Shown here: in pieces, positions 26,390 to 34,538 of the stretch
Numbering within the stretch: the first letter of the stretch is position 1
How the letters are laid out: every line of letters starts with the position of its first letter
Source: JALYXV01 sp963733505
Lineage (GTDB): Bacteria > Actinomycetota > Acidimicrobiia > Acidimicrobiales > Palsa-688
Assembly: GCA_963733505.1 (NCBI GenBank)
Contig: CAVTDW010000023.1
Span: 1 to 64,000, forward strand
Length of the DNA: 64,000 nucleotides
Direction: 5' to 3'
The notes under the pieces: generated by a model
What the model saw: the letters and a program-made list of their open reading frames with translations, nothing else
Databases searched by the model: none
What the model was told of the DNA's origin: nothing
Position numbers and translations under genes: made by a program

Positions 26390-26956
26390 ATGAGGAAGTT
26401 CTCGGTGCGGCCCGCCATCACGTTGCGGGGACGCAAGTTCAAGGGCCTACGGGGCTGGGCCGGCAAGCCCAGTCACCCGCCGTTCACCGACTTTCCCGTC
26501 GCCGCCTACGTCCTGGCCGCGGTGTTCGACGTCATCTCCGTCGTCGGCGGTTCGAGTCACCCCTGGGCCCGGGAGTTTTTCCACGCGGCGACCTACGTGT
26601 TCGTTGGCGGGGCCGCGGTGTCGCTCCTGGCCGCCCTGACCGGGTGGTGGGACTGGCTCAAGTCCTCCCAGCCCGGCAACCAGGCTCGCCGGACGATCAA
26701 CACCCACGCGGTGATCATGATCACCGTGACCGTGCTGGCCCTTGCGGATATCGCGTGGCGGCTGAACGCCTATCACACCGCGTCGTGCACCGGCATCGCC
26801 CTTGCGGCGCTGTCAGCCATTGTCGCAATCCTGGTGTCGCTCGGAGCGACCTACGGCGGGACGCTCGTGTTCGACTACGGGTTCAACGTGGAAACGGCCG
26901 GTGACCACCCGGTGTGGCACACGTCCGAGGACGACGTGTTCCCGGGCCACGAGTGA
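26390..26956 (+). CDS. DUF2231 membrane protein
   Basis: 188 residues with four hydrophobic helices. The segment GKPSHPPFTDFPVAAYVLA, with conserved HPxFTDFP, is the signature of DUF2231 (PF09990); its function is unknown, though relatives are sometimes near heme or redox proteins. The start ATG has an excellent GAAGGAGG ten bases upstream. The 131-bp space before it holds AT-richer DNA that might carry its promoter, without a clear pair of boxes. Confidence 0.85.
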   Translation: MRKFSVRPAITLRGRKFKGLRGWAGKPSHPPFTDFPVAAYVLAAVFDVISVVGGSSHPWAREFFHAATYVFVGGAAVSLLAALTGWWDWLKSSQPGNQARRTINTHAVIMITVTVLALADIAWRLNAYHTASCTGIALAALSAIVAILVSLGATYGGTLVFDYGFNVETAGDHPVWHTSEDDVFPGHE

Positions 26957-26990
26957 CCGCCCACCCGTAGCGGCAGCAACGACGGCGGCG

Positions 26991-27605
26991 CTATTTCAGG
27001 AGGCTGTCCAGCGCGATCGCGGCGCCGACCAGCACCGCGCTCAGCCCCATCGCCTGGATGGCCTTGCGGATGCGCCGGTACTTTCGCAGCACGATCGAGC
27101 TGATGTCGAAGAGCCGGTCGGCGAGGCGGTCAAGGTCGTCGGGACGGCTGGCCACGGCCACGAGCGCCGCGCCCAGCTCGGCCCGGATCGCCTGGCGGTC
27201 CTTGTTCTTGCCGCCGTACATGGCCGCATGCCCGAAGTAGTTCAGCCGGTGCTTCTCGGCGTCGCCGCCCAACTTCGGCATGAGCGACATCGACAGCCAG
27301 TAGACGCCCGCGGCGGCGGCCGCGAATCCCATCCACAGCAGCGCCTGCGCCACTGGCGATTTGAGATTGCCAGGGCTTGCTTTTCCGCTGACGAGCGCCG
27401 AGATCACCGCCCCGAGCGCGATCACCGCGGCGCTCAGCAGCCAGACCGACTTGGCCTCGGCTTGCGCCAGCTCCTGGCGCGCTTCTTGCATCAGGCCCTC
27501 GGCCAGCCGGGTCACCGCCGAGAGCGAAACGTCCTGCTCCGCGGCCGGGAGCACTTGCTGTCCGAGACCCGGGTCGAGCGGCGAACTCACGATGCCATCT
27601 GCCAA
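26991..27605 (-). CDS. Pycsar-effector-like (DUF5706/PycTM) membrane protein
   Basis: 204 residues from TTG 27605, with GAGGGAG seven bases upstream; GTG 27590 is the alternative. A first helix (SVWLLSAAVIALGAVISALV) and second (ALLWMGFAAAAAGVYWLSMS) are followed by LNYFGHAAMYGG, a soluble helical stretch ending LADRLFDISSIVLRKYRRI and a third helix (GLSAVLVGAAIALDSLL). This layout (K-rich first helix, LxYFG, LSxI..KYRxIRxA, final helix) is that of the PycTM/DUF5706 group. Family members attack the membrane on binding cyclic pyrimidines. A cyclase gene is 0.7 kb away. The longer frame upstream is GC-rich noise. Confidence 0.6.
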   Translation of the reverse strand: MADGIVSSPLDPGLGQQVLPAAEQDVSLSAVTRLAEGLMQEARQELAQAEAKSVWLLSAAVIALGAVISALVSGKASPGNLKSPVAQALLWMGFAAAAAGVYWLSMSLMPKLGGDAEKHRLNYFGHAAMYGGKNKDRQAIRAELGAALVAVASRPDDLDRLADRLFDISSIVLRKYRRIRKAIQAMGLSAVLVGAAIALDSLLK

Positions 27606-27805
27606 ACTCCCACTCCCTCGCCGCCGAACAGGCTGGATTCTACGTCGCCGGTTCCCCCGCAAGAAAGGCCGCTTCGTCGGCCACGACGGTCGCCGCGGCA
27701 AACCCCAGAACCCCCGCCAGCCATGGGACCGCCAGCCGGCACCGCAAGGGTGACGGCCGGCTTGTCCCACCCGGCGTGGGACGCCCGCAGGCGTCAACGA
27801 GACGG

Positions 27806-29235
27806 TCAGCGAGCCATGGCGGCGACGAACTTTGCGGCGTCGATCGTTCCGATGCCGCTGGCCAGGTCATAACCCGCAACGGCCTGGAACCCTGTCACGG
27901 TGGTGTCGACCTCGCTCGGCGTCCCGCAACCGGACGAGCAGAACACCAGGCTGTTGTTGCCGCGCGTGACATCCGGCATCCCCCGGCTGGCATTCTGACC
28001 CGGGTGGGCGTACAACGCCGGGTTGAGCCAGCCGAGCCGGTGGCCCGCCGCCTGGTCGGCGATGGCGACGATGCCCGCGAACAGCGGTGAGGCCTCGCTG
28101 GTGCCACCCACGATGTGCCACTGGGGGCCGCACAGCGGTGGCGTCCCAGTCAAGGGGTTGTTACGGCTGTAGTCGCAGAAGCTGTAATAGAAGACCACAC
28201 CCCCGTCGACCGCGGCACTGAGGCTGACGTCCGGCGTGCCTCGGGCGGCGCCGACCTTGTCGCGCACGTGATCTTGGAATGCGGGCCGGGCGAAGACCGT
28301 GGAAAGCCCGCCGCCGCCGGCCCCGAAACCGTCATTCCAGACCACGTCGGGCGCCAGGCGATTCCCGGCGCTGTCGAGCAGGAGTTGCGTGCCACCTATC
28401 GACGTCACCAGCGGATCAGACGACGGCCACGAGTTCACGCGGAATGGGTAGCAGCAGCTTAAATCGGCCTTGGGGTCGGTGGCTCCGAAATCGCCTGAGG
28501 ATCCGAGCACCGTGACGTTGTGCGCCTGGGCGTTGACGAAGGCACTGCGCAGGTTGAGGATCTCCTGGGGGCTGTTGAACGTCTGCTCGGTGGCACCGAA
28601 ACTCTGGCTGATCACGTCGCCCAGATTGTGGTTGATCACATAGTTCTCGGCTTGGACGATCTCGGGAAAGCCCTGCACCCCTTCGGTCTCCGACTGGGGC
28701 GTGGCCACGAGGAGGATGTTGGCTCCCGGGGCCATGGCATGGGACCACTCGACATCGAGCGTGGTCTCGACCGCCCAACCCGATCGGTCGCTCGCGCCGA
28801 ACGGGTCGGCGGGGAAGGCGGGCACCGCACCCGCAGGTTCGATCTCCTGGAAGCTCGGTGGATCCGGGAGCCCGAAGGTCTGGTCGAAGTGCTGCAAGTC
28901 GGCGGCGATCGTGGGCGAGCCGAAGGCATCGACGATCACGATCGTCGAGCCCGCGCCGGTCAGACCTTGGGCGTACAGCGCGTTGAGATCGTAGGCCTGC
29001 TGGAACTGGGCCGGTTGATAGCAGGAGATGCCAATGTTGGTTCGGCAGTACTGGGTGTCAGGGGGAAAGCTGAGTGTCTGCTTCAGTACGTGCGTGGGGG
29101 CAAAGGGCATGACTCGCGCCGCCTGGCTGACGGCATGGGCGGCATTGGCCGCCCCGCACCGGCACCAGGAGACATCACTCCGATCCCGACCAGAGCAACC
29201 GATGCCAGGACCGAACGACTGCGACGTAGGTGCAT
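27806..29235 (-). CDS. Sedolisin-type (S53) serine protease, signal peptide out of frame
   Basis: The main frame (ATG 29110) encodes 434 residues with all sedolisin features: Glu and Asp four apart in WAVETTLDVEW, the oxyanion Asp in SSGDFGA, and nucleophile Ser in GGTSEASP. It begins without a signal. A good start with GGAGG lies upstream at 29235 and encodes MHLRRSRSVLASVALVGIGV followed by MSPGAGA in a different frame. Adding one G to the GGGG run (plus-strand 29152-29155) fuses the two into signal peptide, GAANAAHA and protease. It is probably an exported acid protease. Either a real frameshift, slippage or error. Confidence 0.85.
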
Positions 29236-29334
29236 GACCCCTCCTTCAACGCTGCCCAATCCGGCCCGGGCGCGGCACGAGCCGGTCGCGCGAATCTACG
29301 TCCGGCCGCTCACCCAGACCTGAAGATTCCTGAT

Positions 29335-29643
29335 CTAGTGTCGGTACCCATAGGGGTCGTCGAACTCCCAGCGACAGCGGTCGGCGCCATCGGCCATCGT
29401 CTCGACCTCCGCGAGCAAGTCGTCGAAGAAGGCCCGCTGGGTCTGCTCGTCGGACTCAACCGGCCACGCGATGGTGCTGAACATCCAGGCATCAGGAAAT
29501 GCGCCGTCGATCTCGCCGATCATCGGCTCACCGGGGGCGACCAGACGCCAGGCGAAGTCCTTCCCGAGCCGGCCGACGAACAGAATCTCGTCCGGCCCCG
29601 GCTTGGCCGTCATGATGGCGTTGAATACCTCGTCTTCGGTCAC
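29335..29643 (-). CDS. Small hypothetical acidic protein
   Basis: 102 residues from GTG 29643, five bases after AGGAGG. Sequence VTEDEVFNAIMTAKPGPDEI, EPMIGEIDGAFPDAWMF and a C-terminus ending WEFDDPYGYRH. No recognised domain, no signal or membrane segment. Divergent from the sulfite reductase gene, it shares that gene's upstream region with the 14-bp palindrome. Confidence 0.6.
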   Translation of the reverse strand: MTEDEVFNAIMTAKPGPDEILFVGRLGKDFAWRLVAPGEPMIGEIDGAFPDAWMFSTIAWPVESDEQTQRAFFDDLLAEVETMADGADRCRWEFDDPYGYRH

Positions 29644-29759
29644 TGCCACCTCCTGTCGGCGCAAGCCACGATTGGCGTCGTCGCCCCTCGACGATATCAG
29701 CGGCTCTGGCGCTGGCCCCCGTTGCCGGCGATCCCAGTCGAGAAAACAAAACCCTGAAG

Positions 29760-29773
29760 TAGTTGATCAACTA
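29760..29773. promoter_or_regulatory. Perfect 14-bp palindrome upstream of sulfite reductase
   Basis: TAGTTGATCAACTA reads the same on both strands. It lies 12 bp upstream of the TTG start and 24 bp upstream of the GTG start of the reductase, in a locally AT-rich stretch that stands out from the GC-rich surroundings. Position and symmetry fit an operator for a dimeric repressor, perhaps of sulfur genes; the protein is unknown. Confidence 0.5.
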
Positions 29774-29785
29774 ACTCGACTTTGA

Positions 29786-31582
29786 TTGACTGTACCCGTG
29801 GAGACGCTCCAGATCGATCCTGCCATCGCCGCGGACATCGCCGCTGACATCGCCAAGTTCGAGACCGTCCTGGCCCAGTTCCTTGCCGGTGAGGTCGAAG
29901 AAGACGTGTTCCGGATCTTCCGTCTCAACAACGGCATCTACGGCCAGCGCCAGGGCGGTTACAACCAGATGGTCCGGGTCAAGGTCCCCTACGGATCACT
30001 GGCGCCCGAGCAGCTCGAGATGATGGGCTACATCGGCGACACCTACAGCCGCGGGTGGGGCCACATCACCACCCGGCAGAACATTCAGTTCCACTTCGTG
30101 CCTCTGGAGCGGATCCCCCAGGTCATGCGTGACCTGGCAAGCGTCGGGCTCAACACCCGGGAGGCCTGCGGCGACACGGTTCGCAATGTGGCCGGCTGCC
30201 ACCTGGCCGGAGCGTGCCCCTTCGAGGTGCTCGACATCAGCCCCTGGGCCGAGGCCACCTACCGCCACTTCCTCCACCACCCCTATGGGCAGCGCCTGCC
30301 CCGCAAGTTCAAGATCAACTTCTCGGGCTGCGCCACGGACTGCGGCCAGGCCATGTTCAACGACGTCGGCGTGGTCGCGGTCGGACAGCCTCGAGAGGAC
30401 GGCACCGTCGAGCCCGGGTTCCGCGTGTTCGTCGCCGGTGGGCTGGGCGCCAACCCTCACGCCGCGTTGGCGCTGGAGCCGTTCACCTCGCGCCAGGACC
30501 TGCTGGCCACCATCGAGGCCTGCCTGAGGACCTTCGACCACTACGGGAACCGGGACAACAAGCTGCGGGCCCGGATGAAGTGGCTGGTCGACACGCTCGG
30601 CATCGACGAACTGCGCCGCCGGGTGCTGAAGGAACGCAAGACCCTGATGGCGTCGAGCACCTGGCCCGGTGGCATCCCGCCGCTGGTGGCCGAGCGTGGT
30701 GATGCCCCGGCCGGCATCGGCGCAGGGACGACCCCGACGCCGGTGGGCTCGCCCGTCACGCTGCGACTGGGCCCGGGCGACAGCTACCAGCGTTGGGAGA
30801 CGGCCAACGTGGTGGTCGGGGTGGCCAAGGGCACCGTGTCGGCCTACGCCTTCTGCCGCCTGGGTGATATCACGTCGGATCAGTTCCGCTCGCTGGCGGC
30901 CATCCAGCGGGAGTTCGACCTCGAGGTTCGGGTGACCAACCGCCAGAACGTGGTGTTCCGGGGCCTGGCGCCCGACCAGCTGCCCTTCCTGCACGCCCGG
31001 TTGGCGGCCATCGGCATGTCCGAGCCCGGTGCCGAGCTGGCGCGCGACGTGGTCGCCTGCCCGGGTGCCGACACCTGCAACCTGGCGGTGACCCAGAGCC
31101 GGGGCCTGGCCGACGCCATCGGCGTGGCGCTGGAAAGCGCCGGGCTGGCCGACATCGGCGGCGTCAGGATCAACATCTCGGGCTGCACCAACTCCTGCGG
31201 CCAGCATCACATCTCCGACATCGGCTTCTTCGGCGCCGAACGCCGGGCGCACGGCCGCTCGGCGCCCGGGTACCAGATGTTGCTCGGGGGCCATGTGGGT
31301 CAGACCCAGGTGGAGTTCGGCCAGAAGGCGCTGCGCCTGCCAGCCAAGGCGGTGCCCGACGCCGTCGTGCGCGTGGTCGGTCGATATGCCGGCGAACGGG
31401 CGGCCGGCGAGAGCTTCCCGACCTGGCTCGAGCGTGTTGGGGGGCCGGCGGTGGTGGGCGCCGATTTGAAGGAGCTCGACATCTGGCCGTTGCCCGAGGA
31501 GGCGCCGGACTTCTACGTCGATTACGACGAGACCGGGCCCTACGTGGCCGAAGTCGGTGCGGGCGAGTGCGCCGGCACCTGA
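29786..31582 (+). CDS. Sulfite (or nitrite) reductase, siroheme/4Fe-4S type
   Basis: 598 residues with the two-fold NIR_SIR repeat. The cofactor cysteines are CPGADTC (C-x5-C) and GCTNSCGQHH (C-x3-C). DTVRNVAGC and RITTRQN-like HITTRQNIQFHF are also present. The neighbouring cysH makes assimilatory ferredoxin-sulfite reductase the likelier role; nitrite reductase cannot be excluded. TTG 29786 or GTG 29798 may be the start; neither has a clear Shine-Dalgarno, so translation could be leaderless. Confidence 0.88.
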   Translation: MTVPVETLQIDPAIAADIAADIAKFETVLAQFLAGEVEEDVFRIFRLNNGIYGQRQGGYNQMVRVKVPYGSLAPEQLEMMGYIGDTYSRGWGHITTRQNIQFHFVPLERIPQVMRDLASVGLNTREACGDTVRNVAGCHLAGACPFEVLDISPWAEATYRHFLHHPYGQRLPRKFKINFSGCATDCGQAMFNDVGVVAVGQPREDGTVEPGFRVFVAGGLGANPHAALALEPFTSRQDLLATIEACLRTFDHYGNRDNKLRARMKWLVDTLGIDELRRRVLKERKTLMASSTWPGGIPPLVAERGDAPAGIGAGTTPTPVGSPVTLRLGPGDSYQRWETANVVVGVAKGTVSAYAFCRLGDITSDQFRSLAAIQREFDLEVRVTNRQNVVFRGLAPDQLPFLHARLAAIGMSEPGAELARDVVACPGADTCNLAVTQSRGLADAIGVALESAGLADIGGVRINISGCTNSCGQHHISDIGFFGAERRAHGRSAPGYQMLLGGHVGQTQVEFGQKALRLPAKAVPDAVVRVVGRYAGERAAGESFPTWLERVGGPAVVGADLKELDIWPLPEEAPDFYVDYDETGPYVAEVGAGECAGT

Positions 31583-31700
31583 CGGGGCACTGTTCTCATA
31601 ACCGAATCTCGTACCCGACTGTCTGTTACCCGAGTGTCCGACAGCACCGCTGCGGTCCCGTCCCCTTGATCCCGCCGACGAGGAAGGCTCCACCGGTTCA

Positions 31701-32384
31701 ATGACCACCCTGCTCAACACCGCCGACCGGGACCTCAGCGACCGGGAGCTGCTGGAGGCCGCGGCCCGGTTGGAGAGCGCACCGTCCAGCGCCATCATCG
31801 CCTGGGCGGTCGAGCAATTCCATCCGCACCTGTGCCTGACCGCGTCCATGACCGACGCCGTGCTCATCGACCTGGCGGTCAAGGTCGAGCCGTCCATCGA
31901 GGTGGTGTTCATCGACACCGGCTACCACTTCCCCGAGACGTTGGAGATGGTCGAACTGGTGCGGCGGCGCTACGGCCTCAACTTGCGGGTGATGACCGCC
32001 TTGCCCCAGGCGGCGGAGCTGTGGAAGGTGGACCCGGAGAACTGCTGCTCGGCCATCAAGACCGGCCAACTCGACCGGGCATTGTTCGGCAAGGTGGCAT
32101 GGATGAGCGGGGTCCAGCGGTCAGACGCCCCGACTCGGGCCGGCACCCCCGTGGTGCACCGGGACATCCGGGGCCTGGTGAAGATCAACCCCCTCGCCAC
32201 GTGGTCGCCTTGGGATATCGCGGGCTACATCGAGGATCATGATGTTCCGGTGCACCCCCTGGTCAGCCAGGGATACCTGTCCATCGGGTGCCGTCCGTGC
32301 ACCAAGCCCGTGGAGGCCGGCGCCGATCCCCGCTCCGGCCGCTGGCAGGGTTTGAACAAGACCGAGTGCGGGATGCACGTCTAG
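31701..32384 (+). CDS. cysH: Phosphoadenylyl/adenylyl-sulfate reductase
   Basis: 227 residues. The iron-sulfur cysteine pairs ENCCSAIK and GCRPCTKP of the bacterial APS-reductase group are present, and the C-terminal catalytic ECGMHV is intact. It reduces adenylyl sulfate to sulfite using thioredoxin, feeding the sulfite reductase encoded 118 bp upstream. Start ATG has GAGGAAGG about 14 bases before it. No sulfate adenylyltransferase gene is in the window. Confidence 0.94.
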   Translation: MTTLLNTADRDLSDRELLEAAARLESAPSSAIIAWAVEQFHPHLCLTASMTDAVLIDLAVKVEPSIEVVFIDTGYHFPETLEMVELVRRRYGLNLRVMTALPQAAELWKVDPENCCSAIKTGQLDRALFGKVAWMSGVQRSDAPTRAGTPVVHRDIRGLVKINPLATWSPWDIAGYIEDHDVPVHPLVSQGYLSIGCRPCTKPVEAGADPRSGRWQGLNKTECGMHV

Positions 32385-32497
32385 CTCGTCGGGCGCCGTT
32401 CTTCGTTGCTCGGCCCTTGCCTCGACCGAGGCGACTCGGTAAGGTCGGCCTCCCGCCAGGGGCGCTCAGCGCGTGTCCCAGGCCGAGAGAACAAACC

Positions 32498-33841
32498 TTG
32501 ATCGAGCCCCTTCGTCGTTCCCCCGCTCGTGTTCGGGCCGTCACTGTCGTGCTGGTGACCGCAACGGTGATCTCGGTCGTCACCGGCGGGTACGCAACGG
32601 CCGCGCCAGCGGCCCCAGCGGCCCCAGCGGCCCCAGCGGTGCCGACGACTACGACCGTGGCGCCGACCACCACGACCCTGCTGCCGTTGCCCACCACCCC
32701 CGGCCACGGACCGGGACCGAACCCGACGGGCCCGATCCCCAGCACCACCTCGACCTCGATCCCCGCGCCCACCACCACGGTGTCGCCCCAGGTCATCGAC
32801 GCCTTGGTCCGCGCCGTCCAGAACGACCTTGCACAAGTCGACGCCATCGCGGGCTACGACCAGGACAAGGGCATCGTGACGGCCAACGAGGCCAATGCGG
32901 CCAGCGCCGACTCCAGCGTCGATCAGACGGCACGCGCCGAGCAGGCAGCAACCTCCCTGGTCACCTCGGGGGAAACGGACCTGGCCGACACCCAGCACCG
33001 CCTGGCGGCCCTGGCGGTCGCGCTCTACGTCCGCTCCGACGTCGGTCAGTCCGCCAAAGTCGCCGACCCGTCAGCCACAGCCACGGTCAACCGGGGCGTG
33101 ATACTCGGCATCCTCATATCCCACGGCCGCAGCCAGGTGGCCGACGCCAAGCGCCGGCTCCAGGATGACCGGCTGGCGCTCAGGGTGGCCCAGCAACGCG
33201 CCGCCAACGCCCGGGCGTTCCAGGCCGCGGCCCACCAGGCCCTGAGCAAGAGCGCCATCGCGCTGGCCAACGCCAAGCTGGCGGCCGCGGGCCGGGCCGT
33301 GAAGCCGACGACGGGGACCCCGCTGCCCACCATCATGGGTCCCGCCGCCGTGAGCGCCGACGAACTGGCCGGCTGGTATGCCAGCACCCATTTTCAGGCC
33401 AACACGACGGTGCCGATGCCCATGCTGGCCGGGTACTACCTGAGCAGCGGCACAACGGTCGGTTTGCGGGGCGACATCGCGTACGCCCAGTCGATCGTGG
33501 AAACGGGATATTTCACCTTCCCGTCGGGAGGCCAGCTGCTCGGCAGCGACAACAACTTCGCGGGTATCGGCGCCTGCGACTCGTGCGCCCACGGCTGGAG
33601 GTTCCCCGACGCCCAAACGGGCGTGGCCGCCCAAGAACAGCTGCTGCAGGCGTACGCCAGCGCCAAGAAGGTCCCGACGCCGCTCGTGGGCCGGGTAAGC
33701 GTGGCCGGTTGCTGCCAGACGTGGTTGTCGCTCAGCGGGGTATGGGCCACGGCGACCAACTACGGCTACGCCATCCTGACGGTCTACAAGGAGATCCTCG
33801 ACTGGGCCATCTCGCAGCGCTTGGCGGTCGCGGGCTTGTGA
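32498..33841 (+). CDS. Secreted glucosaminidase-domain wall hydrolase
   Basis: 447 residues from TTG 32498. A signal peptide (RAVTVVLVTATVISVVTGG) leads into a Pro/Ala/Thr-rich linker (AAPAAPAAPAAP from a 9-bp repeat). Next comes an alanine-rich coiled coil, about residues 100-270. A C-terminal glucosaminidase-like domain has DIAYAQSIVETGYF (catalytic Glu), NNFAGIGAC and VAAQEQLLQAYAS. It likely cleaves peptidoglycan between sugars at the cell surface. Tail-to-tail with the GH25 gene with zero intergenic bases. Confidence 0.82.
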   Translation: MIEPLRRSPARVRAVTVVLVTATVISVVTGGYATAAPAAPAAPAAPAVPTTTTVAPTTTTLLPLPTTPGHGPGPNPTGPIPSTTSTSIPAPTTTVSPQVIDALVRAVQNDLAQVDAIAGYDQDKGIVTANEANAASADSSVDQTARAEQAATSLVTSGETDLADTQHRLAALAVALYVRSDVGQSAKVADPSATATVNRGVILGILISHGRSQVADAKRRLQDDRLALRVAQQRAANARAFQAAAHQALSKSAIALANAKLAAAGRAVKPTTGTPLPTIMGPAAVSADELAGWYASTHFQANTTVPMPMLAGYYLSSGTTVGLRGDIAYAQSIVETGYFTFPSGGQLLGSDNNFAGIGACDSCAHGWRFPDAQTGVAAQEQLLQAYASAKKVPTPLVGRVSVAGCCQTWLSLSGVWATATNYGYAILTVYKEILDWAISQRLAVAGL

Positions 33842-34534
33842 TCACGCTCGCATCACGTCGAGATCGACCCGTCCGTGAACGCCGTTGACATGCGCCAGTC
33901 CGTCCACCTGCCAGACGACCCAGCCTCCGTGCGGACGGCGAAGAAACCGTAGGCGCCATCGGGGCCGGTGCTGCAACGAAGCGGTCGGGTAGCGCTCGGC
34001 GAAGTCCTCGCCGACGTAGAGCACGGTGGGCGTGTGCGTCTGCGCCTCGACCGTGGTGAGGAACGTCGTGAGCTCACGATCCACCATCGCCCCGTCGGGT
34101 CGCTGCTTACAGTTCCCGGCCAGTTCCAGGTCGACCGCAGGCGCCACCGAGTAGCCCCCACCCGAAGTGGGAAGGGGAAGCACCCGCAGGAAGTTGGCTG
34201 CCTGGGTGGCGCCGGGCGTGCACAGCGTGAAGTAGTGGTAGGCGCCGCGATCGACGCCCGCCGAGCCCGCCCCGGCCCAGTTGGCGGCGAAATAGGCGTC
34301 GATGAAGTCGCCGCCCTCGGTCGCCTTGATGTACGCGAACCGGATGCCGTCACGGCGGACGGCGTTCCAATCGATGCGACCCTGATGGTTGGAGACGTCG
34401 ATGCCGTAGCGCTCGCCCGAATGGATTCCCGGTCGGTAGGTCGGGAGCCACACATACCGTCCCACCGCGGCTGCGACCACCACCACGACGACCGTGGCGG
34501 CGGCCGCGACCAACCACCGCAGGCGGCGCCGCAC
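33842..34534 (-). CDS. GH25 lysozyme-like muramidase, membrane-anchored
   Basis: 230 residues from GTG 34534, which lies five bases after the VWA gene's stop. An N-terminal helix (LRWLVAAAATVVVVVVAAAV) anchors or exports the protein. The GH25 core shows GIDVSNHQGRIDW, FAYIKATEGGDF, RGAYHYF and the catalytic pair in VDLELAGN (Asp, Glu), ending GRVDLDVM. It cleaves muramic acid linkages. A longer frame back to 34903 is antisense noise over the VWA gene. Confidence 0.88.
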   Translation of the reverse strand: MRRRLRWLVAAAATVVVVVVAAAVGRYVWLPTYRPGIHSGERYGIDVSNHQGRIDWNAVRRDGIRFAYIKATEGGDFIDAYFAANWAGAGSAGVDRGAYHYFTLCTPGATQAANFLRVLPLPTSGGGYSVAPAVDLELAGNCKQRPDGAMVDRELTTFLTTVEAQTHTPTVLYVGEDFAERYPTASLQHRPRWRLRFLRRPHGGWVVWQVDGLAHVNGVHGRVDLDVMRA

Positions 34535-34538
34535 CCGG

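Noticed and set aside
29996..31918. 640-codon minus-strand frame
   Set aside because: Antisense to the sulfite reductase gene, which has full catalytic motifs in its own frame.
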